From the IMG/VR virus record IMGVR_UViG_3300034152_000186, positions 1 to 30,139 of that record: 30,139 nt of DNA; one strand, 5' to 3'. Both the position numbers and the translations under genes were made by a program. Positions within the stretch are counted from its first letter, which is position 1, and every line of letters begins with the position of its first letter. Below the pieces are notes generated by a model. The model had not been told where the DNA came from. It saw only the letters and a program-made list of their open reading frames with translations, and searched no databases. Below, one piece after another: positions 1 to 8,127 of this stretch. Origin of the DNA: a virus.

Positions 1-894
1 AATTCCAGGATACAGATTAGCTGTTGCTGCTGTATCTTCCATACTATCTTCTGAAATACTAATCTCTATCTCATCACCACTTGCAAACGTTGCAGCAGGA
101 AATGTCAGAGTGTTAGTGACAGTAGAGATTACACCTCCTGTTGCAGTAGCTTCATAGCTACCGTTAACTTTAACAACAAAATGTGTTGCGTCAAAAGCTG
201 TCTGATACGCTATATCTTCATCAAATGTCAATGTCAAAGAAGTAGCAAGCGTAGCTTCAGCAGTAAGAAGTGTTGGTGCTTCAACATCTGGCCACACAAC
301 TGCTGGTACATCCTCAGTAGTTGGATCACCCCAATAACCAAATGCACCATTTTTAGTTGTTGACTCACCAACATCAAACTTATGCCATTTAATACGAAAC
401 TCAACAGGAAACATACGCTGTGTATCTGCTCCCCAATTGACTAGCTCCGCATTCACAACAGGGATTGCTTCATAGAAGTTCATGATGTGCTCAATATCAG
501 TAAGTGGCTCACCATCTTCATCAACAGCTACCACTCTAAGCACACCTGCTTCTTCATCACGCATAGATTGATAAATTGATCGGTCAATTGTTCCGCTATC
601 TTCAGTAGGCGTAGTGTTCTGTGTAGAAACACCTGCCATTAGCTGAGTAAGCAGACCAGTCTTAATCTCTCCAAACGTGACATTTAAAACGTAGTCAATC
701 CCTGTCCGTACATGATCAGCAGCTTTAGTACCATCTTGTTGATAAATGATATCCTTCACGTCTTGATCAGGAGTCAAGTTAGTGTCAGCAGTGGTTTTAC
801 CTAGATCGTAACCTTCAAAACCGACACGCACTACTCCTAAAGGACCATCAAACAGCTTGCTACTACCTTCAAAAACTGCACCACCTACAGACAT
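1..894 (-). CDS. Major tail tube protein with C-terminal Ig-like domain (partial)
   Basis: The frame is open from an ATG at 894 to position 1 with no stop (298 codons visible), so the C-terminus lies outside the window. The first ~190 residues (start MSVGGAVFEGSSKLFDGP) fit a siphovirus tail tube subunit: glycine-rich N-terminus, mixed polar beta-strand sequence, and a position directly after the tail-terminator gene. From about residue 200 (DVEAPTLLTAEATLATSLTL) the sequence changes to an SwmB/Ig-like pattern with LTLTFDEDI, HFVVKVNG, TLTFPAATF and GDEIEISISED. Ig-like domains are a known optional decoration of tail tube proteins, thought to help particles stick to surfaces. Tail tube assignment rests on order and sequence character, not on a catalytic motif. 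Confidence 0.75.
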   Translation of the reverse strand, partial: MSVGGAVFEGSSKLFDGPLGVVRVGFEGYDLGKTTADTNLTPDQDVKDIIYQQDGTKAADHVRTGIDYVLNVTFGEIKTGLLTQLMAGVSTQNTTPTEDSGTIDRSIYQSMRDEEAGVLRVVAVDEDGEPLTDIEHIMNFYEAIPVVNAELVNWGADTQRMFPVEFRIKWHKFDVGESTTKNGAFGYWGDPTTEDVPAVVWPDVEAPTLLTAEATLATSLTLTFDEDIAYQTAFDATHFVVKVNGSYEATATGGVISTVTNTLTFPAATFASGDEIEISISEDSMEDTAATANLYPGI

Positions 895-906
895 TATCTA
901 TCCTCC

Positions 907-1296
907 CTAAGTAGTTGTCACTGTAAGATTGAAGCTAAATAGCTCCAAGTTTTCAACCGTAGCGCCTAAATAAGCTGGTGTCTGTATCGGTGAGATTTGC
1001 CATGCTGTTAAACGTGGATATCTCACAGAGTCAACTACTACTCTTGGCAACACAACACCAAACTTATTATTTAGCAACAAATAAACTTCACCAATATTTT
1101 GTCTTGCTTTGACAGCACTTGCTGAACGTGATAAAACTTGGATAGTCCAGTCTTTCCGATCATAATAGTGTGCTGGTTCTCCACCAGTTTCACTGACCAT
1201 AACTTGATCTTCTTTTGAATCAGGATCAAACCCATTTGTCACAATATTTAGATCAGGAAGTTTTCGGCTTATGTACTCAACAAGATTATAAATCAT
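907..1296 (-). CDS. Tail terminator / tail-completion protein
   Basis: 129 aa. Such proteins cap the end of the tail tube and join the tail to the head. The N-terminus (MIYNLVEYISRKLPDL) is the amphipathic helix typical of the minor capsid/tail terminator group, followed by alternating beta strands (WTIQVLSRS, VYLLLNNKFGVVLP, FSFNLTVTT). It starts with ATGA overlap on the HK97 gp10-like gene and is followed directly by the tail tube gene, the classical siphovirus order gp10-like, terminator, tube. A strong AGGAAGGAA ribosome site precedes the ATG. The call relies on gene order plus fold character. Confidence 0.65.
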   Translation of the reverse strand: MIYNLVEYISRKLPDLNIVTNGFDPDSKEDQVMVSETGGEPAHYYDRKDWTIQVLSRSASAVKARQNIGEVYLLLNNKFGVVLPRVVVDSVRYPRLTAWQISPIQTPAYLGATVENLELFSFNLTVTTT

Positions 1297-1775
1297 GTTC
1301 CCGTTTCCTTCCTAAACTCAGTAGCAACTAATTCCATTAATGCATTTCTATCTTTACGCAAATGCTTTTCTAACCACTTATTGCCAGCATTACCATCTTG
1401 AAGCGTGAATCTTCCCCAACTACCACGCCATTCATGCATACGTGTAGCATAGTCGGTATTCCAAACCCAAGTTGCTGTAGTTGCATCTGCTGCATGAGAT
1501 TGTGCAGGTGTCGGTGCTTCAATAGCACCACTTGTGTTAATCTGAAAAATACTAACCAGCTTCTTACCAACAAATGCACTTGAAGAACCACGCAAAATAC
1601 CCCACCTAATAGGTGGTTTGCGTGGTTCTCTTGGCGAACCATTATTACACCAAGTAAGAAACTGAATTGCTGCTTTCTCCATCGCTTTAATGAAGTTAGG
1701 TTTAGAGATTCGTGCAAGCTTACGCAAACCTGCAAGATTAGTTGTCATTTTCAAGCTTGGTTTAATGCTTGGCAT
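1293..1775 (-). CDS. HK97 gp10-like head-tail / neck protein
   Basis: 160 aa. The N-terminus is a basic amphipathic helix (LAGLRKLARISKPNFIKAME) followed by RWGILRGSSSAFVG, like the helix plus R-x-G-x-L-R-x-S pattern of HK97 gp10/Bacteriophage HK97-gp10-like putative tail-component proteins. The C-terminal part, with YATRMHEWRG and GNKWLEKHL, also fits that family, which has a conserved Y/H-x-E segment and a final long helix. The family acts in the neck between head-completion and tail-terminator proteins. It begins at a TAATG junction with the upstream gene. Confidence 0.7.
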   Translation of the reverse strand: MPSIKPSLKMTTNLAGLRKLARISKPNFIKAMEKAAIQFLTWCNNGSPREPRKPPIRWGILRGSSSAFVGKKLVSIFQINTSGAIEAPTPAQSHAADATTATWVWNTDYATRMHEWRGSWGRFTLQDGNAGNKWLEKHLRKDRNALMELVATEFRKETGT

Positions 1776-2092
1776 TAGACAACTACCTCCAAGTGACTAC
1801 CCTTAAGACTACCAACAGGATAAACAGCTTCAACCTTTCGTTGCTGTTCAACTATGTTTTTACCGATAATCTTAGTGATTTGAATCATATCACCTTTAGA
1901 TACATCAGTATCAAACGGTAAGAAAATCCTTTGTCTTGGTTCAATTGGTTGACCATCTGTACCATATTGGATCTTGTCTTCTTGCTCAACATAAGCCTTA
2001 GACTTAGCGAAATGTTCCGTTTCTTCTTCACGAAACTTACCACCAAGATTACGCTTAATGATCATCACTTCATCTTGAAAATACCATCTCAT
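1775..2092 (-). CDS. Head-closure / head-tail joining protein
   Basis: 105 aa, beta-rich. The central stretch RIFLPFDTDVSKGDMIQITK, followed by VYPVGSLKGSHLEVVV, resembles the small beta-barrel head-tail stopper (SPP1 gp16-like) proteins, in which a short barrel closes the portal channel. It sits between the MuF-type gene (ATGA overlap) and the gp10-like gene (TAATG overlap), the expected place for a stopper. I do not see a family-defining residue, so this is a context-supported inference. Confidence 0.55.
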   Translation of the reverse strand: MRWYFQDEVMIIKRNLGGKFREEETEHFAKSKAYVEQEDKIQYGTDGQPIEPRQRIFLPFDTDVSKGDMIQITKIIGKNIVEQQRKVEAVYPVGSLKGSHLEVVV

Positions 2093-2955
2093 GCAGCTAA
2101 CCCTAATGCAGCTTCAAAAACAGGAAACGTCAAATGCAAACAATTAGGATGAAATGGAGGTAAGTCTGTTAATGGAGGAAATCTGTTGCTTGTTCCGCTA
2201 ATCGAATAGATATTTCCTTCAAATGGGATACAAATAACGGTTGTTGTGTTATGACTCGATATCTCTACCAAATCAGTACCATGGTTTACAGCTTGCATAA
2301 TTGCTGCTTGTGATTGTGCCTGATGAAACTTAGTGCGTGCAACCAATTCAGCATAATACGATGGTCTAAATGTTTTAGAACCTGCTCTAACAAGTTGCTT
2401 GCTTTCCACTTGTGCCCATTCACGTGATTGAAACACAGCAGATAACATGCTCTTAGCTTGTCTTAGGTTGCCCATTTCAAAACCTTGTGCAACAGCTACG
2501 TTAATCAAGCTTTCATCAACAAGCATTTGCTGTGTTTGTCGGAACAAGTTTGTTAGATTCGCTTTACCACCTACTGATGCAGACACAAAGGATTCTACAG
2601 CAGTAGTGTACAATCCTGAAACAATCTGTGTACTTGCATTAGTATTCATCAAATCAATTAAACCCTTCTTTGCAACTACTCCCTTCAATCCCTTCAGTCT
2701 TCTTTGCATCAAGTGTAAACTACGCCTATAAGATTGTGGTACTTCAACATTTGCCCATGCATTAAATGTTGTATCCATTTCACGATAAAGCTTGTTTAGT
2801 TCAACCTTTCTAGCATTCCAATAGTTAGCACCAAGCTTTGCACGTGATAATGTCTGAATCACCATCGAGAAGATTTTATCTTCAAGCTTTCGCATTCTTA
2901 GCACAATAGGTCTAATACGTGACCTAAAGTCAACTTCAAATGCGTTACTCATCAT
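2089..2955 (-). CDS. MuF-like minor head protein (phage minor capsid protein)
   Basis: 288 aa. A long helical N-terminal region leads to a C-terminal domain with VARTKFHQAQSQAAIMQAV, then CIPFEGNIYSISG and a final PPFHPNCLH motif. R-T-x-x-x-x-x-Q/A helices followed by C-x-P-x-x-G and HPNC are hallmarks of the Phage_Mu_F and phage minor capsid protein 2 families, whose Cys/His residues probably bind metal. These proteins sit near the portal and may be ejected with DNA. An ATG three bases downstream (2952) is an alternative start. It overlaps the upstream connector gene by 11 nt. No toxin domain is fused, unlike in many MuF polypeptides. Confidence 0.75.
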   Translation of the reverse strand: MMSNAFEVDFRSRIRPIVLRMRKLEDKIFSMVIQTLSRAKLGANYWNARKVELNKLYREMDTTFNAWANVEVPQSYRRSLHLMQRRLKGLKGVVAKKGLIDLMNTNASTQIVSGLYTTAVESFVSASVGGKANLTNLFRQTQQMLVDESLINVAVAQGFEMGNLRQAKSMLSAVFQSREWAQVESKQLVRAGSKTFRPSYYAELVARTKFHQAQSQAAIMQAVNHGTDLVEISSHNTTTVICIPFEGNIYSISGTSNRFPPLTDLPPFHPNCLHLTFPVFEAALGLAA

Positions 2956-3388
2956 AGTGTCCTTTTAGCTGCACAACAACATTCAAACCTGTCACATAAT
3001 CAGCAAAGAAACCAAGAATGTGTGAAGGTATTTCTGTAGCGTGCAAGTCTAAAGACTCCCTTCTCCTAGAGAGTCTAATATCAGTAACACCTGAAGCTCT
3101 TAGTGCTCTTCTCTCTGATAACTCGTCATAATGCTGCAATAAATAAAGTGCAGCTTCAATCTGTCCATTCTTAACATTAGCGTCGGTACTACTCGCAGCA
3201 ATTGTTAACAAAGGTGAACCAGTCAACCAGTAGAATGCAGACACTAAAAGCGATTCTTTCGCTACCTCACCAGGATTGCTTGCTGCATCAGGTAACGCGA
3301 ACCAATCAGAAGCATCAATCCTATCAGTCAAGTAGGTGTCACCTTCAGCAACCGTTGCCCAAGAGTTAGTACCGACAGCTAAACTCAT
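2945..3388 (-). CDS. Head-tail connector protein (DnaT-like/adaptor family)
   Basis: 147 aa. The start (GTNSWATVAEGDTYLTDRID) matches the common phage adaptor pattern in which a leading WATVAEAD-Y segment is followed by a helical bundle (KESLLVSAFYWLTG, IEAALYLLQHYDE). Members are often auto-annotated as a DnaT-like ssDNA-binding protein, but in capsid operons they act as the adaptor bound under the portal. It lies directly downstream of the major capsid gene, as expected. An AAGGTAGG ribosome site precedes the ATG. Confidence 0.65.
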   Translation of the reverse strand: MSLAVGTNSWATVAEGDTYLTDRIDASDWFALPDAASNPGEVAKESLLVSAFYWLTGSPLLTIAASSTDANVKNGQIEAALYLLQHYDELSERRALRASGVTDIRLSRRRESLDLHATEIPSHILGFFADYVTGLNVVVQLKGHYDE

Positions 3389-3408
3389 TTAATTACCTAC
3401 CTTCAATT

Positions 3409-4461
3409 TTACGAGAATTCTAACTCAACACACTGGTCAGTATCGGCAACAATTGCACCGTAAGCTGTCCAGTATGTGCGAATCTCGCTAAGCGTTTCAA
3501 TATCACGTTCCTGCAAGCCTAACTCTCTAAGATAGACAGCATTTTGGATCTTGTGACCAGGAAGGATCAACAACGCTGTATCAGCAGTGATTGCACTATT
3601 GTAGGTAAAACGTGGTTGCACGTTATACTCAACTACTTGACCAGCAGTGGAAGTAGCAGCACCATCACGCCTACCACCAATAATTTCTGCACGTGTTGCA
3701 CGTAGTGCCTGCATAATGCGTGCTTTCAGATTCGGTGATGCATACAAGAGCATCATGACGTTAGCAACATCACCATAACCCTTGTCTTTCACTGCTTCAC
3801 CGATTGTTTGATATCCTTCATTAATCGTAGCTATGTCACGATCAATAATAGGATCAGTAGCGGCACCACTCCAAGAAATAGCAGTCAAGGTAGCAGCAGC
3901 TTGCAAAAGCGTGTAGTGCGTATCTGCCCAATTGCCGTTAAGCTTTGCACGTACCTCATTCATCAAGTTGATAAACTGGTAAAGCTTGCGTCCTTCAATC
4001 ATTTCCCAAGTAACGCCAACGCCCATACCATACTTGTCAATCTTAGCGTCAACAACACTACCAGACACGCTATAGATCTTACATTTGCCACCTTCAGGTA
4101 CTAGCTCTACCGTCATGCCAGTTTCAACATCAGCAATTTCCCACTGAAGTTGTCCCTGCATAAGTCTGACACCTTGAAAAGATTCTTGCCACCAAGTATC
4201 AAACTCAGGTACAGCATGTGTCACATTAAACACATCTTTAGTAAGTTGTGGTAAATCAGCGCTACCCGAAAACGCTTGTATCACAACGTCTTGCTCTCTA
4301 TCATACTTTCCGCTTGACTGCATAAAAGCCTGAATAGCTTGTTTAACAACATTAATCTGCTGTTGCTTATTCAGTTTTAGAGTGTCACTGAAAGCATAAT
4401 CACCACCTATCTTATAACCGTGATAGATGATATCAAAAACCCGTTCAAGATCAACGTTCAC
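3409..4461 (-). CDS. Major capsid protein (HK97 fold)
   Basis: 350 aa, starting at GTG (4461) with GGAGGT 8 nt upstream. The length and sequence character fit an HK97-type coat protein: an N-terminal helical arm, an E-loop region around residues 100-150 (GMTVELVPEGGKCKIYSVSG), a spine-helix-like segment (LYQFINLMNEVRAKLNGNW), and a C-terminal P domain with DTALLILPGHKI then RTYWTAYGAIVADTDQCVEL. The last segment, an A-domain strand ending near the C-terminus, is common in such proteins. It sits between the decoration gene and the connector genes. No separate HK97-type delta domain is obvious; scaffolding is probably supplied by the gene at 4849-5895. Confidence 0.8.
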   Translation of the reverse strand: MNVDLERVFDIIYHGYKIGGDYAFSDTLKLNKQQQINVVKQAIQAFMQSSGKYDREQDVVIQAFSGSADLPQLTKDVFNVTHAVPEFDTWWQESFQGVRLMQGQLQWEIADVETGMTVELVPEGGKCKIYSVSGSVVDAKIDKYGMGVGVTWEMIEGRKLYQFINLMNEVRAKLNGNWADTHYTLLQAAATLTAISWSGAATDPIIDRDIATINEGYQTIGEAVKDKGYGDVANVMMLLYASPNLKARIMQALRATRAEIIGGRRDGAATSTAGQVVEYNVQPRFTYNSAITADTALLILPGHKIQNAVYLRELGLQERDIETLSEIRTYWTAYGAIVADTDQCVELEFS

Positions 4462-4473
4462 GCTTATACCTCC

Positions 4474-4848
4474 CTATGCTTTCAGGAATGCAGCAAAGCC
4501 GTCAAAGTTGACAACAGCTTCCAGCACCGTAGCTGCTACGTCTTCTGCTGCATAACCACAAAGATCAAGTGCACCAGCAACATTAGAGAACCAACTATTA
4601 CCATCGTCCCAATAGATAGCTTCTCCAGGTGCCCACACTTCACCAGTATTCTTGATCACCTTAACTCTATCAGCCTTAGTGATCAGTGCAGCAGTTTCAC
4701 CAGCAGCAACCATAGCAGCAGTTACCTCAGTGAGATAGAAGCCGTTAACTTCGTTATACTTCTCTACCTCACCAGCAACTACAGCAGCAGCAGGAGCAAC
4801 GCGAATCTCTTCATAAGATTTTCCGAGTAGTTCACACTCTTTCGCCAT
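4474..4848 (-). CDS. DUF2190-type capsid decoration / head-associated protein
   Basis: 124 aa. The sequence has the hallmark of the DUF2190 family: a beta-barrel with AGEVEKYNEVNGFYLTEV, VWAPGEAIYWDDG and a terminal GALDLCGYAAEDVAATVLEA segment (YWD then G-x-A). Members lie next to major capsid genes and are thought to decorate or stabilise the capsid. The start (ATG 4848) directly abuts the stop of the upstream gene. It is alanine-rich. The role is inferred from family and position. Confidence 0.7.
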   Translation of the reverse strand: MAKECELLGKSYEEIRVAPAAAVVAGEVEKYNEVNGFYLTEVTAAMVAAGETAALITKADRVKVIKNTGEVWAPGEAIYWDDGNSWFSNVAGALDLCGYAAEDVAATVLEAVVNFDGFAAFLKA

Positions 4849-5895
4849 TTATTTCACTCCCATGAGTTTTAGTGCTTCTTCTTCAACACTATCCGAAGCA
4901 CTATCAGTTTCATTCCCTTTATTGACAGTGGTTTCATCAGTTTCAACATTAAAGAGTTTAGCTGTCTCTGTGAAATCTTTCTTAGCACTGTCAACAAACT
5001 CTTTGATACCCTTATCCGTCAAGTCTTTAAGACTATCAGGATTGAAGCGTTTTGTGATAAACGCTTTCTGTTTGTCTGTTAGACCATCCAAGTGTGTGTC
5101 AAGCTGCTCTCTTGCATTCTTAACATCAAGATTTCTCGCTATTTCTTTACCCTTAGTTTCAATCTCTTCTTTCTCTTTAGTTAAGTTCTCAACTTGTTCT
5201 TTCAATACCTCATTTTGTGTAAACAACTTACCAAATACCTTGTCACTTTTCATAACCTCTAAATCAAACAATTGATGTGGAAAAATGTTAAGCTCTTTAA
5301 CTGCTTTCTGCACATCATGAAATGTAATCTCCATCTTACTACCTCCATCGTCATTACTAGTGCTTTCTCCAAAGCACTGTATCATTCCCAATCTTAACGC
5401 ACCAGGGAAAGCAGGACTATCTTTATCACTGCTTCCAAGTGCGATACCTGTAACATCGTTGATATCGCTAACGGTATCATCATCAGCATAAATATCAGCT
5501 TCCATGCTACATACATCCATCTCATTTACTTTTTCTTTATTCGGAAAATGACCAATAATAATATTAGACAGCTTACCTCCAATATCTCTAACAAAAGAAG
5601 CCAAAACCTCGCCAACGCTTTGTCTATTAGTATGACTATTAGTTTCAGCGTGACCAACGAAAAACTTGGTACCAGCTTTAATCTTCTGTGCTATCTTCTG
5701 AATTACTGCTCTTGTCCACTTCAGTGCTTGTGTCCCTTGACCCAACACTTTCGGTTGACTCATTCCTTCTTGTGCTAACGTGTACGCTTGCAGTATCCCT
5801 TTCCCCTTCAATTGTTCTCTCTTCTCTGCTGGTATCTTTTCTAGTAGTTCTTTTTCGTTCAGGCTTAGCTCCAAGGCTTGTATAAGTATCTTCAT
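4849..5895 (-). CDS. Capsid maturation protease fused to scaffold (candidate)
   Basis: 348 aa. The N-terminal half (about residues 75-190) contains FFVGHAETNSHTNRQSVGEV, then GALRLGMIQCFGES, a compact beta-rich domain with a conserved H and S/G arrangement that could be a prohead protease. The C-terminal half (about 225-330) is a charged coiled coil (LTKEKEEIETKGKEIARNL and following), as in scaffolding proteins, and ends in an acidic tail. A protease followed by a scaffold coiled coil, just upstream of the decoration and capsid genes, is a known arrangement. The start is supported by AAAGGA 8 nt upstream of ATG 5895 and an in-frame TAG just before it. The first 218 nt overlap the upstream gene in another frame. 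The protease class is not certain. Confidence 0.55.
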   Translation of the reverse strand: MKILIQALELSLNEKELLEKIPAEKREQLKGKGILQAYTLAQEGMSQPKVLGQGTQALKWTRAVIQKIAQKIKAGTKFFVGHAETNSHTNRQSVGEVLASFVRDIGGKLSNIIIGHFPNKEKVNEMDVCSMEADIYADDDTVSDINDVTGIALGSSDKDSPAFPGALRLGMIQCFGESTSNDDGGSKMEITFHDVQKAVKELNIFPHQLFDLEVMKSDKVFGKLFTQNEVLKEQVENLTKEKEEIETKGKEIARNLDVKNAREQLDTHLDGLTDKQKAFITKRFNPDSLKDLTDKGIKEFVDSAKKDFTETAKLFNVETDETTVNKGNETDSASDSVEEEALKLMGVK

Positions 5896-6136
5896 CGGCC
5901 ATTCCTTTAAGAAACAAATCTTCTAAGTACTGTGTTAAAACACGAATTGTTTCTTGATATTTTTCACGTTTAACTGTAAGCCGGATAACTCCATCTTTCG
6001 CAAATAATGGATTATCCTTAGCAACTACATCTAAACGAGGTACCGTAATAGTGACAAGAGCACCACTTGTAATATTAGCAATAACTCTTTCACCATCAGG
6101 TGTTGATACTTTCAAAGGACGTTGATAATAATTCAT
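5678..6136 (-). CDS. Unknown capsid-module protein with overprinted C-terminal tail
   Basis: 152 aa. Residues 1-80 look like an ordinary folded domain (MNYYQRPLKVSTPDGERVIA, then YQETIRVLTQYLEDLF). From about residue 81 the frame lies inside the next gene (5678-5895) and becomes low-complexity, rich in S, T, E, D and R (VGSRDTSTEVDKSSNSEDST). The downstream gene starts inside it with its own ribosome site. The tail is therefore either a real disordered extension encoded by overprinting or a by-product of a distant stop. The function is not recognised. The ATG at 6136 follows an AGGGAA site and overlaps the stop of the upstream gene by 4 nt. Confidence 0.6.
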   Translation of the reverse strand: MNYYQRPLKVSTPDGERVIANITSGALVTITVPRLDVVAKDNPLFAKDGVIRLTVKREKYQETIRVLTQYLEDLFLKGMADEDTYTSLGAKPERKRTTRKDTSREERTIEGERDTASVHVSTRRNESTESVGSRDTSTEVDKSSNSEDSTED

Positions 6137-6402
6137 TTATCGTTTCCCTTTTTTAGTATCTCTATCTCAGTTTTCAATTTAGCGTTTTCTTCTTGTGCAA
6201 GATTGTCAGCTTCTTCCATCTCTTGTATTCGAGTTTCTAGCTCTTCAATCTTAGATTCTAGTTTCTTACGCTCTCTAGCACCAAGTGCTTTCTTTTCTTC
6301 CTGTTTAGTGGCACGTACCCTATCACCAAGTATTTTTTCGTACCTTTCAGGATCTCTTTTCAATAACGCTTCAGGCACCGTTATTACTTTGCTCTTGTCC
6401 AT
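6133..6402 (-). CDS. Small coiled-coil protein between portal and capsid module
   Basis: 89 aa, predicted to be almost entirely helical. After a short N-terminus (MDKSKVITVPEALLKRDPER) there is a long charged coiled coil with heptads such as KLESKIEELETRIQEMEEA. It starts 32 nt inside the end of the portal gene, after a GAAGGGGAAGAAG ribosome site, and ends with an ATGA-type overlap on the next gene. The position between portal and protease/scaffold suggests an assembly or internal scaffold role, but no family is recognised. Confidence 0.6.
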   Translation of the reverse strand: MDKSKVITVPEALLKRDPERYEKILGDRVRATKQEEKKALGARERKKLESKIEELETRIQEMEEADNLAQEENAKLKTEIEILKKGNDK

Positions 6403-7768
6403 CTTCTTCCCCTTCTTCTGTAAATGGTATTATAGTGTTAGTTTTTAAACTCTGTTCATCTTTGGCTTTTTCTTCATCTATCATTTTCTCAGTTTCATAT
6501 GGATTAATACCAGGAAGCATGTTTCTGTAATCCCCCATGGATATTGCACCATCACCAAATGCAAGTGACAAGCCTTTAACTCTATTTAGAAACTCTGCAA
6601 AGTCAATTAACGGTAAACGCACCTGAAAAGCAGGATCTAATCTGTTTAATCCTTCACCACCACTGTCAATAAAAATCTCTTGTGCTTGAAAGATCATCTC
6701 ATAAAGCGATTCTTCCCAAATCTGCCTTTCAAGAATAGTCGCTTGTTTAATCAACTCATAAAGCGTTTGTGCAGTAGCACGATTTGACATTAAATCAACA
6801 TAACCTAACCAGTGAACAGGAACACCAGTTACAGAAGAAATAGTCTTTATTGTAGCAACTAATTCAGTGTTAAGATTATCATACGCACCAGTACCAGGAG
6901 TTTCATAGCCAAACAAAGCCTTTCCAATAAACATATCGCCAATCTTCCATCGTTGTTGATCTAGCTGTGATTGTAAAGCCTTTGTTTCGCTATCAGACTC
7001 TGTTTTAATTGTCGGTGTAATACGTGCAAAGATATGATTGTTTCTTCTCATATCTCTAATAGCACGATCATAATTCTCGATATCCGTTAGCACGGTACCT
7101 GTTCTTGTTACTGGTCCTTCACTGCTTGCATCATCACCACCAGTACGAATATATTGAAAATTAGTTAATGTTAATGCTTCCCACTGTCCATTACGTTTAA
7201 CCTGTATTCCTATAACTTCATCACGTAGTGAATTATCACGAAAGACAGGTTTAAAAGGATTAGTCAACAGATACGGTATTCTCAACAACTTAACAAATAC
7301 ACTATCATCTTTCCATCGCTTAGGAGTTAGCACAAACAACGATTGTCCAGACAATTCACTACCTTTAACAGAATTAGTGAATTGACTACCATTCATTCTG
7401 TTTTTCTTTAATAAATCATTAATCCATTCTGCTGTGTTTTCGTCTTCACAAGTAACGCTAATTCCTTCACCAGCAATAAACGCTGTACGCAAATCAACAA
7501 TAGCTCTAACTTGCTGGTTACCAAAATCTGTTAATCCATTATACTTACGATACATTTCACGTGTTTGTGAATCATATGATTGAAACGCATTAGACACACC
7601 AGGAATAGAGATATTAAGCCTAGCACCTGATAACATACTCTCAATTATAAGGTTGCTTCTAGCACCTTCAGGTGTAGATCCCTGTAGTTGAATCTCACGA
7701 ATCAACTTATGAGTAATACGTATTGCTTTTGTCGATTTACGCTTTTTGAACCAGTCAAGTAAAGCCAT
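6371..7768 (-). CDS. Portal protein
   Basis: 465 aa. The portal ring is the DNA entry and exit channel at one capsid vertex. Sequence support: an N-terminal clip/wing region (SYDSQTREMYRKYNGLTDFG and VRAIVDLRTAFIAGEGISV), IPYLLTNPFKP, a central YDRAIRDMRRNNHIFAR, a stem/tunnel-like ISSVTGVPVHWLGYVDLMSN, then ERQIWEESLYEMI, and an acidic disordered C-terminus (EEGEEDGQEQ). The segment around VTGVPVHWLGY is characteristic of SPP1 gp6/HK97-like portals. It lies between the small beta protein and the coiled-coil gene, two genes downstream of TerL. The start overlaps the previous stop as TAATG. Confidence 0.85.
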   Translation of the reverse strand: MALLDWFKKRKSTKAIRITHKLIREIQLQGSTPEGARSNLIIESMLSGARLNISIPGVSNAFQSYDSQTREMYRKYNGLTDFGNQQVRAIVDLRTAFIAGEGISVTCEDENTAEWINDLLKKNRMNGSQFTNSVKGSELSGQSLFVLTPKRWKDDSVFVKLLRIPYLLTNPFKPVFRDNSLRDEVIGIQVKRNGQWEALTLTNFQYIRTGGDDASSEGPVTRTGTVLTDIENYDRAIRDMRRNNHIFARITPTIKTESDSETKALQSQLDQQRWKIGDMFIGKALFGYETPGTGAYDNLNTELVATIKTISSVTGVPVHWLGYVDLMSNRATAQTLYELIKQATILERQIWEESLYEMIFQAQEIFIDSGGEGLNRLDPAFQVRLPLIDFAEFLNRVKGLSLAFGDGAISMGDYRNMLPGINPYETEKMIDEEKAKDEQSLKTNTIIPFTEEGEEDGQEQSNNGA

Positions 7769-8103
7769 TATGCATCCACTTCATATCCAAAGATATCTAA
7801 CTCACCAGTCAACAAAGCTGCACCGCTAACAATCACAATATCCCATGTTGCAGGTAACTCTATCGGCCAACCCGGTTGAAAATCATCGGCACCGCTAGCG
7901 TCACGTCTACCTATACGTGTTTGTTCAACAGCGCCACCATCACGTATTGCAGCATATACGGTACCTGCTGCACCACCATCTGATAGCGTCTTTGCCCAAA
8001 TCAAGTAAAACTTCTTACCAGCAGGAACAGTGTAAACAATAGTGGTAGTGTTAACTGCTGAATCAGTATCTAATATTTGCGTCCTAGGTCCGTAAAATTG
8101 CAT
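7768..8103 (-). CDS. Small beta-sandwich protein between TerL and portal
   Basis: 111 aa. The sequence (IVYTVPAGKKFYLIWAKTLS, then YAAIRDGGAVEQTRIGRRD, PGWPIELPATWDIVIVSG) looks like a small jelly-roll or beta sandwich of the kind used as head fibre or decoration proteins: YTVPAGK-type strand, then polar glycine-rich turns. I do not recognise a named family. It sits where many phages have TerL directly followed by the portal, so its late expression and structural role are inferred from the operon. The start ATG is 24 nt upstream of the TerL stop. Confidence 0.6.
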   Translation of the reverse strand: MQFYGPRTQILDTDSAVNTTTIVYTVPAGKKFYLIWAKTLSDGGAAGTVYAAIRDGGAVEQTRIGRRDASGADDFQPGWPIELPATWDIVIVSGAALLTGELDIFGYEVDA

Positions 8104-8127
8104 GACTAACTCCCTTTACACACAGCT

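Noticed and set aside
1370-1735. Large minus-strand frame inside the gp10-like gene, and other long shadow frames such as 2447-2731, 4420-4830, 6122-6448 and 23388-23702
   Set aside because: They lie inside well-supported genes, lack ribosome sites and have low-complexity or membrane-like compositions typical of shadows.
5678-5895. Programmed frameshift joining the two overlapping frames
   Set aside because: No slippery heptamer was recognised near 5895, and the downstream gene has its own ribosome site, so separate starts explain it better.
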